Shown here piece by piece: positions 36,813-47,680 of a DNA stretch of 64,000 bases (position 1 is its first letter; every line of letters starts with the position of its first letter). The notes under the pieces were generated by a model, which worked only from the letters and a program-made list of their open reading frames with translations, was not told the origin of the DNA and searched no databases. The translations under genes and the position numbers were made by a program. Source of the stretch: Pithys albifrons albifrons (lineage: Eukaryota; Chordata; Aves; Passeriformes; Thamnophilidae); NCBI RefSeq assembly GCF_047495875.1, contig NC_092464.1:4870737-4934736 (forward strand), in the 5' to 3' direction.

Positions 36813-39190
36813 CCTGACTCCAGGGCTCCACGTGATGCCACAGGTTTATTTATTTCCATTGCACCTTCAGAAGGTGTTGCAGGAGAGCCCAAAGACTACC
36901 AGGCAGGATCTGAGAAATCACAATAGGTGGATAAGTGAGGTGGAATGGGAAAATTACAGAGCCACGGCACTTGAGTATATAAAACTTCTCCAGGGAAGAA
37001 AAATAATGTTGCAGGAGCCAGCAATGTAAGCACTGCCCCTCCAACCACCACACCATCAGGGCTTTGGAGCTGGGATCAGCACCTTTCAGGAAAGTTGCTG
37101 GTAGACTCCCTGTAGAACTCATTTTTCCACATTTCCAGAGCTGTGTCATAGAACTGGAGAGAATTTCACCCTGTTAGGGGGCAAACTTCTTGGGAAACTT
37201 GTAGGCTCCTGTGGAAGGGAGTTTGCCTGGTATCCATCTCTCTGCTTTGGGAGGATGTGTTCAAAAGGAGAACAGGGCAGCTGAGGGGTGCTCCTTGCAC
37301 AGAGATCAGGGAACTGGAGCTGCTGGGAAGGCACCTGGTCCAAGCTCTGATACCAAAGGGCAGGTGACTCAGAGGAGACAGCAGCTCCTGTATGCACCTG
37401 CAGCACATCTCATCCCAGAGGAGTGTTCATCATTTCTGGTTGTTTTATGGATTGGTCAGTGACAATTTGGCTCTCTAGTTCCTAAATACCACAAGTGCAT
37501 ATATATAATCTATTATATACATACAGTATTAGATATTTTGTGGGAGTTTTTTAGAATATATACACTCAGAATGCCTAAATATCAGCACAGCCCCAAAAAA
37601 TTGTAATCCAAGAACCCACAGATACCACTACTGGCACTGGCAGACGTGACAAGCACCTTGCTTGGGAATAGAAGTTTCCAGCTCAGTGCTGAGTCATCTG
37701 CTTCTCTGAGTCATCTTATAGAATACTAACAGCACACAACTTACTCTTTGAAATGCTTTTTTTGGGCTGTCCATGCCAAAAGCAGGGATAAATATAACAA
37801 TGTCACTATTTAGGATACAACTGCCTGGGTTTGATGGGAAGAGAAGACATGCCAGCTCTGGGATTCCTTCCCTGCTGTCTCAGCCAAATCTACATGAATA
37901 AACAATTTAAAAAATTAACTGACTGAAGTAAATTGCCAAGAGTGTGATAATGGAGGTGGAATTATTTCAGTAGAAATATCCTCTGTCAAACCAGCCAACC
38001 ACATTTGGGTAAATCACAGAGAGCTCCACCAAACCACACACAACTTGTGCAAGGCTTTGCTGAGAAGCAGCACCGGGTGGGAACATGTCGGAGGAATGAA
38101 GTTTGCGTAAAACAACCTGGAAAACTCCACGTTGCTCCTCCCCAGATTTTGCAATGACCATGAGTCAGGTCAGCTCACCCTTTCCCACACAATTTGCAGA
38201 CACTGTTTGGAGGTTGGCACGAGGTGGGACACATCCACCCACATCATGCATGTGAACAGACTGCACCAAGATGATGTTCATCCCTTTTATCATAGTCATG
38301 GGAGATCTTCATCTCAGGAAAGAGTTAAATTCAGAGCTTGATGCTTTTTTCAAGGGAGATGCACCTTTCAGACACAAAGCATAATACCTGCCATCACATA
38401 ACACAATAGATGTTTTCTGCTAGTCAGGATTTTGCACAATAAGGCTTTTTGTTTGTGCAGCAAAGAAAAGAAGGAAGGAAAAGAAAATATCTTCCATTTA
38501 GGATTTCACTGAGAGAGATTATTAAAAAAAAATCACCTTTTAAATAAAATCATTTCATTCAGTTCATTTCAACTACTTTGAATTGACACCAACAACTGAA
38601 GTGTGGCATCATTTTTGTCCCTTTCTTCCTCTGCTTTTATACTTTTGTCAAGATTAAAGCAACTGAGCTTTACTCTGCCACATGTTCAGGAAGTTGGAAG
38701 CCCAGAAGAGGAACAGGCTGGCCAGACAATGTGAGTTCAAAGGCAGGATTCTGAGGAGAGAGAAAAGAAGAAACACTTTGGTGCCATTTCTTCAGGTGAA
38801 ATGTTAGGCTGGGAGACACTCAGCCCTTTTCTGTGTGTGAAGCCTCTTGAATTTTGCCTTTCTTGCTTACTTTTAGTGACCACTGTTTCAATCAGCACAG
38901 AAATGACCAAACTGTAGACCTCCAGCACACTGGACCACTTATAGCACTTTCTGGAAGACTCGAGTTCAAGACTGTGACCATCTACAGAGTAAGGCAACAG
39001 AGTGGCCAACAGAGCCTTAGAAATGGATTTATCTCACCTGAGTGCAGTAGGTAGATCCATGGCTCACTTCCATAGCCCATGGAAAACTAGGAACCAGCTC
39101 CCTAAACTTATTTTTGGCTGTTAGGTGGGACAATTTAGAGCATCTTGCCTGGCTGCTGATACAGAAGGTTCACAGGTCTCTCAAGCACAG
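36813..39190. other. Intergenic, nothing recognised
   Basis: Unassigned sequence including an AT-rich stretch at about 37499-37565 (ATATATATAATC type). No supported coding or RNA gene. Confidence 0.5.
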
Positions 39191-39195
39191 GTGAC

Positions 39196-39360
39196 ATCTC
39201 CTGTCCTGTGCTGTCCTGTTCTCTCTTGTCCTGTCCTGTCCTGTCCTGTCCTGTCCTGTCCTGTCCTGTCCTGTCCTCTCCTCTCCTCTCCTCTCCTCTC
39301 CTCTCCTCTCCTCTCCTCTCCTCTCCTCTCCTCTCCTGTTCTTTCCCTCTCCCTCTCCTC
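39196..39360. repeat. Pentanucleotide microsatellite, CTGTC switching to CTCTC
   Basis: Nine exact CTGTC units (39231-39275) are followed by twelve exact CTCTC units (39276-39335). Degenerate units flank both sides. The second half is pure polypyrimidine on the + strand. The long ORFs across it on both strands are repeat artefacts. Confidence 0.97.
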
Positions 39361-41280
39361 CACAAGAAAGGCACAAAGGTCTCATCATCTCATGTCACAG
39401 ACTCCCTCAAGGATAATGCAGAAATTTTCCCCAAGTGATTCCACTCTCCCTCCTCATCTCTGTCCCTTCTTAATATCTCCATTTTTCATCAAAATATTCC
39501 ATCTGCCTAAAACCACAGATCTCACATCTGGATTAATCCTTTTGCAGTGGATCTCATTGGTATGTAAAAACATATATCAAATGATGTACTACTTTTTTTA
39601 AAGAAGCTAAGTGTGTTTTCATCCTCACAATTCTCCCTCCTACTGTCAGGCAGCTGTTATTGTTACTCATAAAATGTAAGAATAAAAAGTGCCAATAAAT
39701 GGAAGAAAGCCTGTGAAATGGTACCCTGCCAAAAGCAAAAACTTGACATTTTCCCTTTGCTGCCCCCAAAAAACCATCTAAGACTCAATTTGTGAGTTTT
39801 AGAAGTCAAGACATTCTTTAATCAGCACCAAGTCATCATTTTGCCAAAGTGCACACTGAGGTATCTCCACGACAGCTTATATGTCATCATTATATGAGTG
39901 TTCATTTTTCATTCCCTGCATTCCTGTTGCATATTCATGGAATTCCCAACATCTATCAGCATATATACATATCCTTATAAGGTCTCTGAGGGCTTCATCG
40001 AGGGTCTTTGGTGGTCTTCTCTTTCTGAAGTCCCCAAAGTTCTAAATGACCACCTGAGTTTTCCTTCACGACAATTACCCCAACTCTCCCTTTAGGCAAC
40101 TAGTTCTAAATTTATACTCACTATGTCTCTTTTTTTCTGAATAAAAAAAAAATCTTCCCCAATGAAATGCAGAGAATAGCACATAAAGTTTTGGCTGAAA
40201 ACTCTTACAACTGCACACAACAGTAAATATCCCTGTAAATAGTAAATTCACTCTTTCAGCTTTCTATTTCATTCCCTTTTCCAACTCTTTCTGTATGTTT
40301 GGGAGCTGGAATGATTCACTGTCTCTGCAAACAGCACTGCCAGGACAGATACAACCTGGCAACCTGCGGAATTGTCAATTGGCTCCCGTTGTGTTGCCTC
40401 TCCGGGGATCTTGCAGAGAAAACCTTGTCAAAGTGAACAATTTTCTGTCTTATCACAACACCAAAATCCCACAAGGGTTTTGCAAGAGGAAAGCTGTGCC
40501 TTCCATGCTTCCCTCTCCTGTATTATGTGGTTTAACTCACTCATATTTGGGGAATTCAGCTCCTCCTTTGGAGATTTTGGACTTTAGCAGGGACAAAAAT
40601 CTAACAAATGATGATTTCCTGATGCTAATTAATTACGAATGCATCTGCTAAATTTGCAGATTAAATTGTTGAGCATCTCTCACAGGCAATCAAAGGTGAC
40701 AATTCTGAAGCAGGATTTTGGCAAATCCTTATATAAAATCTCAAGACTGAACCCTTGCAATCCCACGGAGGACTAGAGAAAAAAAAACAGCTGATAGTGT
40801 GGGGTTGATTTTTGAGGAGGGGACTTGAAGCTTTCTCAGGTTTATTCAGCTGCCATGGGCAATGGCAAGGCAGATGGGTTGACTGTAATTTCTAGAATGA
40901 ATGAATGAATGCAAAACTTGATAAAGAGCTGCCTGATTAGAGGCACTTCTCAGCTAATGACCGTCAATTAATGCTAATTTCCAATGAGCAGCAGCGAAAA
41001 TGACGGATTCCTGCTGGCTACACTGTGCTGTCTACACAGATGAAATGACTTTCTTCTCTGCATGGCTGCATAAAGCCAAGAGTGACAAGTATCAGAGCAT
41101 AATTCAGACACAAGGCTGATGAATCTGGGGCATCCTGTTTGTGTTTACCACGACACACTGTGCTCACCTGGTCCCAGTGCTTTGCTAATTAAGACCCAAA
41201 CTTCAGGCAAGTCTAAAGATAAGTCTTCCCACCTCACTGGTTGCCACAGAAGATACATTTCAATGATATCTTCTGCCCTG
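39361..41280. other. Intergenic; AT-rich, includes a possible conserved non-coding stretch
   Basis: No coding gene. The part around 40880-41110 has several homeodomain-type TAAT/ATTA cores and low repeat character, discussed as a finding. A GAATGAATGAATG run sits at about 40896-40909. Confidence 0.45.
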
Positions 41281-41295
41281 CACCACATGTGTGGC

Positions 41296-41478
41296 TCATC
41301 TTCGTGAACGAAGATTTGGGAAGGGCTGTCCCCACGTGGCTGTGCCCTTCCAACCTGCGCAGTGGATTTTAGGTGAGGCTCAGCGTGCACAGAACTGGCC
41401 CCACCGTTTAAGTCCTGAGGTTCATCTGCCACGGCCGAGCGAGCTTGGACAGTGCCAGTGAAGTCCTCAGGACTAGAA
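41296..41478 (-). repeat. CpG-rich block joined to the 5S-like segment (possible body of a 5S-derived SINE)
   Basis: About 180 bp with many CpGs in otherwise CpG-poor surroundings. On the - strand it lies directly downstream of the 5S-like segment. It contains a perfect inverted repeat ATCTTCGT-GA-ACGAAGAT (41298-41315). Its family is uncertain. The 5S head plus unrelated body suggests SINE3/AmnSINE1-type architecture, but I cannot match the body. Confidence 0.4.
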
Positions 41479-41595
41479 CCTACAGCACCCGGCATTTCCC
41501 AGGAGGTTTCCCATCCAAGTACTAATCCGGGGCTGACCCTCCTTAGCTTCCGAGATCTGACAGGATCGGATGTCAGGGAGGCTTTAACTGCCTGC
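41479..41595 (-). pseudogene. 5S rRNA-like sequence (pseudogene or SINE head)
   Basis: On the - strand the segment aligns along most of vertebrate 5S rRNA. The best-kept blocks are GATCTCGGAAGCTAAG-like (window CAGATCTCGGAAGCTAAG), AGTACTTGGATGGGA, and the 3' end GGGTGCTGTAGG. The internal control regions are altered (A-box AGCTAAGGAGGGTCAG; C-box TGGATGGGAAACCTCCTGG) and the first 20 or so 5S bases are unrecognisable. So it is not a functional 5S gene. Confidence 0.85.
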
Positions 41596-41734
41596 TGCAC
41601 CACGTTACACAGAGCTATGGGTAAGGCTGTCTGTGAATGGGCCTCACCTCTCACACTGCCTCAGGAAGGCTTTAAGAAGGGAGGAAAGAAGACAAGAGCT
41701 CAGCAAAATGTATAGAAATGGGATGGGAAGTGGT

Positions 41735-41882
41735 GAATCCCCATCCCTGGAAGTGTTCATCAGGTGTACAGATGTGGCATTTGGGGACATGGTTTAGTGG
41801 TGGACTTGGCAGTGCTGGGTTAATGGTTGGACCTGATCCTATAGGTCTTTTCCAGCCTTACTGATTCTGTGATTCTGTGTTT
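41735..41882 (+). repeat. CR1 3'-end fragment (sense)
   Basis: AATCCCCATCCCTGGAAGTG, ACATGGTTTAGTGGTGGACT, TGGCAGTGCTGGGTTAATGG, TTGGACCTGATCCTATAGGT, with tail TGATTCTGTGATTCTGTG. This is the CR1 subfamily with the 'TTTAGTGGTGGACTTGGCAGTG' type block in its 3'UTR. Confidence 0.92.
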
Positions 41883-44800
41883 TTCCTAAAAAGCTTCCCC
41901 CACTCAGAAGAAATGATGTCAGTAGTGCTGAGGATTTTGGAGGTTTCCGAAGAAACCTCTGAAGATTTGTTTTCTTTGAGCTCAGGCAGCCTATAAACAA
42001 TAATGTTTGCACCATCAGGCTGGCTCAGCAGGGCATTACCTTCCTGCAGCTGGTAACTTTGGGTGGGCCAGCTGTGCCACCTGCCCAGCTGTGCCACCTG
42101 CCCAGCTGTGCCACCTCTCCTGGAGCCAGCCTGTGCTATTTCCAAGTGGGATCAGGGGAGATGTCAGTGTGTGTGCTGCCCAGCACTAATTAGGAAGTGT
42201 TTGTTCCTAATGGGTTATGTTGTGTTGAGCATGTGATCATCACCTTTTTGGAGCATGGAGCACAAACCCACGAAGTTTAACAAACAGCCTCTTCTCATAC
42301 AAACTGGCTGGAATATGCTGCTGGAAATGAGAAGAATGGAACTGCAAAGGGATCTTTCTGAGACTATTAAGTATATGAAGGAGGCCAGTTGGAATGAAAT
42401 AACACAGTGGAGCTGAGATGTCACATATTTGGGAGCTTCTTAATTTTTTAGTACCATGGAAATGTATTTTGCACGGCCCTTTGCTACTAAAGCCTCCTTT
42501 TTGATCACACATCCCAGCAGACAGTGAAAAGAGTGGGGAAAAGCTTTACATTTGCTGGTCATCAGCAAACAAACACAGATAACCAGAGCAGCTCCTCTGG
42601 AAAGATTAGCACTACACACTCCTCCCTGTATTTTCAGCCTACTAATTACCATCATTTTTCTCCCTGTCAGCTTACAAACATATTCATTACCATGGGACAT
42701 GACTTTTGTTGCAGTGTTAGTCAGTGAATAAATGAATTCCAAGACAATGCAGGAAAAGTAACATTGGCAAAACCATGTTCTCCTCCCACATTCCTGTAAT
42801 TATTGTGGGTGAAATAAACTGGAGGTAGTTATTGCAAACACACTTAAATGTGACCTGCAAATGCAGGAACAGAAACATGTGGGGCTTCTGTTCCAAACTC
42901 CTAATTCACAAAGGCTGGGACAGCTAGAGGGAAGAATATTCAGTTGAAAGTAAATCCCTGGCCAGTATCTGCCCCCATCTGAGGTAACCACCTTCAGACC
43001 TTCTGAAACCAGCAGAGATCCAGGCAATTTGGTCAGAGGATCTTGAGGTACAGCTCAAATATGAGTCAAAACAGACCAGATGAATCACGATGGGAGAGAT
43101 TATTTTCTCTTTTGACAACAGAGGGCTGTACAGTGATTAACTCAGCTCCATGCTTTGTTAGGATGGACAGGTGCTTCCTATACATTGCCTTTCTTTTACT
43201 AGTCAACCATTCAATTCCTCTTTGCAATGTAACTAAACACTTCTGATGTTCCTGAGAATCTCAGTTATTTTGTTTCACTCACTGCTACACCACTTAAAAT
43301 CACATTATTATGGGGAATCTCAAGCTTCTTTGAAAGAAAAAAAAGAAAGCAAAGCAAACTTTGTTTTTTAATCCTTTTTAACAGATTTCATTATTTTAGA
43401 AAGAGTTTTAACTCAGGCATTTAGAGCTCAGCCTGTTCAATCAACATCTCTAAGGAGCAGCTGGCATGAGCTCCAGTCATACAGATTTCACAGGTCCTGT
43501 TGTCTTTGCTTTGGAAAAAAAAATTCTCCATCTCCTGATAAAAATATACTGAGAATTTCTAAATCCTGACAAGCATCTCTATCTGTGACAGTTGCTTTTC
43601 TTAAAAAATAGGTCAAAGCCTGCAAGTTATTGAAAGAAACAGCTTTCCAGAACAAATATCCTCCCTTGGGTCATCCAGCGATTCCCCAGGAAAGTGCTCT
43701 CTTCTGCAGCTCCATCAGTGAGCAGAGTGGCCTCCTCAGTGCCCCTGCGAAAAAAACATCTGTGGGGGCATTTGGGTCACACAGGAGGCTGTATTTTGAT
43801 AAGCACACCACACACACTTGCATTCATATCAAAGAATATTCAAATTGGGTGCTTAAATGTAGGTGTTTATTGCCTTTTGTGCAGCCTTGAGGCATTTGAG
43901 ATACCCACAGAGGGAAAAGAGACAAGAGACAGAGCCTTTGGAGACTTGTTCTTCCCTGGAGCAAAAGTTGGGAGCTGCTGGGGCAGAGCATCTCAGAAGA
44001 CATGAAATACTTATGTTTAATCCACTGAGCCAAGGCCTCATTGTCTTTCCTCACCAGTCCCACAGACATCAACGAGACCCTTTGCACACCAAGGACAGGA
44101 CTTCTCACCTCACCTCCCTTTGGTGGTCTGGGTGTCTAATCTGGGGCAGATGTCCAGAGTCCCTGTACAGTCAGAGCAGAGAAAAAGGATGCTCTAGAGG
44201 ACATTTTGATCCATTTTTTTCTTGGGTTGAGCCAAATCATTATATCATTTATTAACTGAAGGACCCTAATGAGCAAAACTGCATCAACAGTCTGAAGTGA
44301 GCTCAGATGAGCTGTATCCCAAAGTGCTGCTCAGCAGGAGCAAAGTTATTGGGATCTGCTCCATAGCAGGATGCAGCAGAGCTGGAAGGAGCAGCCAAGG
44401 CAGCAAGGAGGAATATGGAGTCAAAACTTGGAAATAATCTACAAGCACATGGCTGGGATTGTGCCACCTCTGTGGATTGCTGTTGGATAAACAGCCCCAT
44501 TTGGTTCAGAAACACCATGTTTCCACTTTGCAAAAGCACACTGAAACATGCTCTACTAAATAGACCCAATCCAGCAACCCTCACAAAGGGAAACGCCAGG
44601 AGCTCATTACCAAGAAGTAGAAAGACTGGGACATAAATTCTGCTTCCTTCTGGAAGAAACTTTGGGATTTATTGACTGGAGCTGGAGCATCTCCATCCCT
44701 GTAGGTTTTTAAGAAGGTGTTAGACATCCTGGAATAATATGACCACTTTGTTTCATACAAGAAAGATTTAAAGATTGCTTCCTTTGGATAAAGCTGTCTT

Positions 44801-45467
44801 CATGCAAAATCCTGCAGGCAAAAGAAATTCAATGCCACTGCTTCCTCTGCAGGATTATGCCAAGCCAACACAAAAGAGAGGGATGCTCCTAGCCAGGATG
44901 AGTCACTGATTTCTGTTTAGCCTTTCAGAAAGAACTGGACACTAGTAACAATATAAAACTCTTCTAAAATCATTCTTAGAGTGATTAAAGCACTATAATG
45001 TCCTACACATATCTAGGAAACTGGACAGAAAGATGGGTCTAATTTCCAGCAGTATATTAGTGTTTTATAACATGGACAAAAATTGTTCTGTGCCTTGGGT
45101 TCCCCACTGGTGAAACTGGAGATACAGGCATTGAACTTCCCAATCCTCTGCCAGGGAGCAGCAAGAGTGGGACAGACCTGCAAAGCCAAAGCTGACTGAG
45201 GACTGATTTGTAGTGCCACCACTTCAATACCACACATAAAGCTGCCTAAGAATGACTGAGAATAGGGCAAGTGCATTGGGATGTTTTCCTAGGCTGGGAT
45301 CTTTGAGGGCTGCTCCACACCCAGCAGCTCTGGTTTGTGTGACAGCAGGGTCCCACCACACTGTGCCACTGTCCTGTGCCAGCAGATCAGACACGGGTGC
45401 AAGGATGGCACAAGCACAGGCGGATTCAGCTCATGCTGTGCTGACTCCAGGGGCTGTTCCCTGGGTT
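41883..45467. other. Intergenic, no recognised gene; 17-bp minisatellite and a CR1 scrap inside
   Basis: The minisatellite at 42069-42116 is listed separately. A CR1-like scrap (GAGCATCTCCATCCCTGTAG, GTTTTTAAGAAGGTGTTAGA) lies at 44685-44740. Nothing else can be supported. Confidence 0.5.
42069..42116. repeat. 17-bp minisatellite, 2.8 copies
   Basis: The unit CAGCTGTGCCACCTGCC repeats exactly at 42069-42085 and 42086-42102. A third, 14-base copy follows. Confidence 0.95.
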
Positions 45468-45625
45468 ATGGAATCATAGAAACACAGAATGGTTTGAGTT
45501 GGGAGGGACCTTAAAACTTCTCTTGTTCCAATATCCCTGCTGTGGGCAGGGACACTCTCCACTTTCCCAGGTTGTTCCAAGCCCTGTCCAACCTGGCCTT
45601 GGACACTTCCAGGAGTGGGGAATCA
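45468..45625 (-). repeat. CR1 3'-end fragment (antisense)
   Basis: GGAATCATAGAAACACAGAA, TGGTTTGAGTTGGGAGGGAC, CTGCTGTGGGCAGGGACACT and CCTGTCCAACCTGGCCTTGG are the reverse-complement CR1 terminus. Confidence 0.92.
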
Positions 45626-46469
45626 GGGGCAGGTGGGAAGACAAATGCCAGCATTTCTGGTCTGGAGGCTGAGCAGACACTGCTCCAGGGCCATACTCCA
45701 TAACCCTGGGTCAGGACTCATCCTGAGGCCGGCGCTTTGCAGGGCAGACACTCGTGCAAACAGAGACTACCTGAAACACAGCACAGACACACCCACAAAA
45801 CATCATGGCAGAAGAGCTAAGTGAATTTGGAGGACTGGAAGATCAGCCTCTCTTCTGCCTAAGCATATTCTTCAAGATCAGTGGAGAGAACCTGGTTCCA
45901 CTTCAGCGGAAGCCACAATACTAAAGTTCCATTGACTTCAACAGCACAACAACAAAGCTCTGGCACTTCAAAGGCTTCTTTTATGGTGCTTATCCCGTTA
46001 ATAAGCACCATCTGCTCCTTTCAACAGGAGAGCCATCCACTGATTTGCTGACAGCAGTTTGCTCTCCAGGGACACAGCCCACGTTTATATAACTGTGGCC
46101 ATTCGCCTGCACGGACGGGGAGGGCAGTGACAGCTCCCCAGGGCACAGAAGGAGTCTTGGAGTAACAACAGGGGGCTGAACTCTCAGCAAAGGCTTTGTG
46201 CTTGTGTGGAAAGTACTCGTGTCTTCAGCTCTGCACCAAAACCATTCATTCAGCCCAGTCCACAGAGCAGGAGGTGAGAGCTGGGGTTCACATAAAATGA
46301 GGCGTTTTGTTACACAATTAGCATTTGTATCAGTCAGGGAGTTGGAGCAGCACTTTGTGGAGCCCAGAATGCAGCAGCAGAAAGCATCCATTCTCTTTTT
46401 AAAGCTGGGACAACTCAGAGCTTAAAAGCAAAATTTTTGGACAAAAAATTGTATAAATTTGAGATATTC
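45626..46469. other. Intergenic, nothing recognised
   Basis: Unassigned sequence. ORFs of up to 133 codons on the - strand show no domain. Confidence 0.5.
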
Positions 46470-46580
46470 AAAAGTCATTTGGACATGGTTCTGGGCAACC
46501 AGCTTTAGGTGACCCTACTTGACAGGGCTTTGACTAGATGACCTCCAACTTCACCCAGTCTGTGACTCTGTGAAATCTTT
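46470..46580 (+). repeat. CR1 3'-end fragment, diverged (sense)
   Basis: TTTGGACATGGTTCTGGGCA, ACCAGCTTTAGGTGACCCTA, CTTGACAGGGCTTTGACTAG, ATGACCTCCAACTTCACCCA and TCTGTGACTCTGTG follow the 3' end of an older CR1 subfamily. Confidence 0.8.
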
Positions 46581-46917
46581 TGAAACACAGGAATAAACTA
46601 TCTGTTGAACTCCATTCAGTTTTCCTGGAGAATAATCTGATATCACCATGGACACCCCAGGGTTTTATATATGTCACATACACAAAGTAAATCTATATAT
46701 GGCCTAAGAAAGAAATAAAAGATGAGGTAGGAAAACAAGTCTTGCTCTGAATTCTCATCTCACCCTGGAGGAATATCAGATTCCCAGCAAAGAGAGACAG
46801 ACCCAATGATGTGCTCAGGTGCTTCTCTTCATTGAGGGGGAAGAAATATTCCTGGTACTTGCACTTAATGTTGTGGCAAGTGGTGAAGTTGTGAGGCTAA
46901 TGCTGATATTGGCTGCA

Positions 46918-47060
46918 TGACAGGACCTCAGGATCACAAGATAGCTCAGGCTGGAAGGGATGTCAAGAGGTCTGAGGGCAGTGCAGGTTGCTCAGGACTT
47001 CATCCATCTGGGTCTTGGCAATCATCAGGGATGGACACGGCACTACCTCACTGGAGACCA
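46918..47060 (-). repeat. CR1-like 3'-end fragment, old (antisense)
   Basis: GGATCACAAGATAGCTCAGG, CTGGAAGGGATGTCAAGAGG and a GCAGGTTGCTCAGGACTTCA block resemble the antisense terminus of an old CR1 subfamily. The match is diffuse after about 47040. Confidence 0.55.
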
Positions 47061-47174
47061 GGAACATGCTGGTGGTGGTCCTTGGGACCACCCACATATG
47101 GGAGCTGGTGGTGATCCTTGTCTCTGCTTATCAGTGGCTGCTGGAGGGACACTGAGCATTGATCTGTCCCTTAT

Positions 47175-47680
47175 CATGGAATCTTGGAATCATTAAGGCT
47201 GGGAAAGATCATTGAGTCCGACCATTAACCCAGGACTGCCAAGTCCACCCCTAAACCATGTCCCCAGGTGCCTCATCCACAGGTTTTTTGAACACTTCCA
47301 GGTACAGTGATTCCACTACTTCCCTGGGTAGCCTGTTCCAATGCCTGACCATGCTTTCAGTGCAGAAATTTTCCAAAATATCTGATCTAAACCTTCCCAG
47401 GCAAGACTTAAGGCTGTTACCTCTTGTCCTATAACTTGTTCTCTGTGAGAAGAGACCAACCCCTACCCGGCTACACCCTCCTTTCAGGGAGTTCTAGAGA
47501 ATTATAAGGTCCCCCCCAGCCTGAACCCCTCCAGCTCTTTCAGCTTCTCCCCATCAGACTTGTGCTCCAGACTCTTCCCCAGCTCCATTCCCTTCCCTGG
47601 ACATGTTCCAACCCCTCAATGTCTTTCTTGTAGTGATGGGCCCAAAACTGAACCCAGGATTTGAGGTGTGTTGACTTGTC
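47175..47680 (-). repeat. CR1 LINE fragment, ORF2 end and 3'UTR (antisense)
   Basis: A long reverse-complement CR1. It has AATCATTAAGGCTGGGAAAG, AGGACTGCCAAGTCCACCCC, TAAACCATGTCCCCAGGTGC, ACTTCCCTGGGTAGCCTGTT, TACCTCTTGTCCTATAACTT, CCTTTCAGGGAGTTCTAGAG, AGTGATGGGCCCAAAACTGA. The same subfamily signature as at 41735-41882 appears in the opposite orientation. Confidence 0.93.

Noticed and set aside
39125..39601. 158-codon ORF and overlapping - strand ORFs rich in Leu-Ser-Cys or Arg-Gly-Glu
   Set aside because: They are translations of the CTGTC/CTCTC microsatellite. Pentamer arrays stay open in several frames by chance.
41145..41654. 169-codon - strand ORF across the 5S-like block
   Set aside because: It translates a 5S-derived segment and adjacent repeat-like sequence; no protein family is recognisable.
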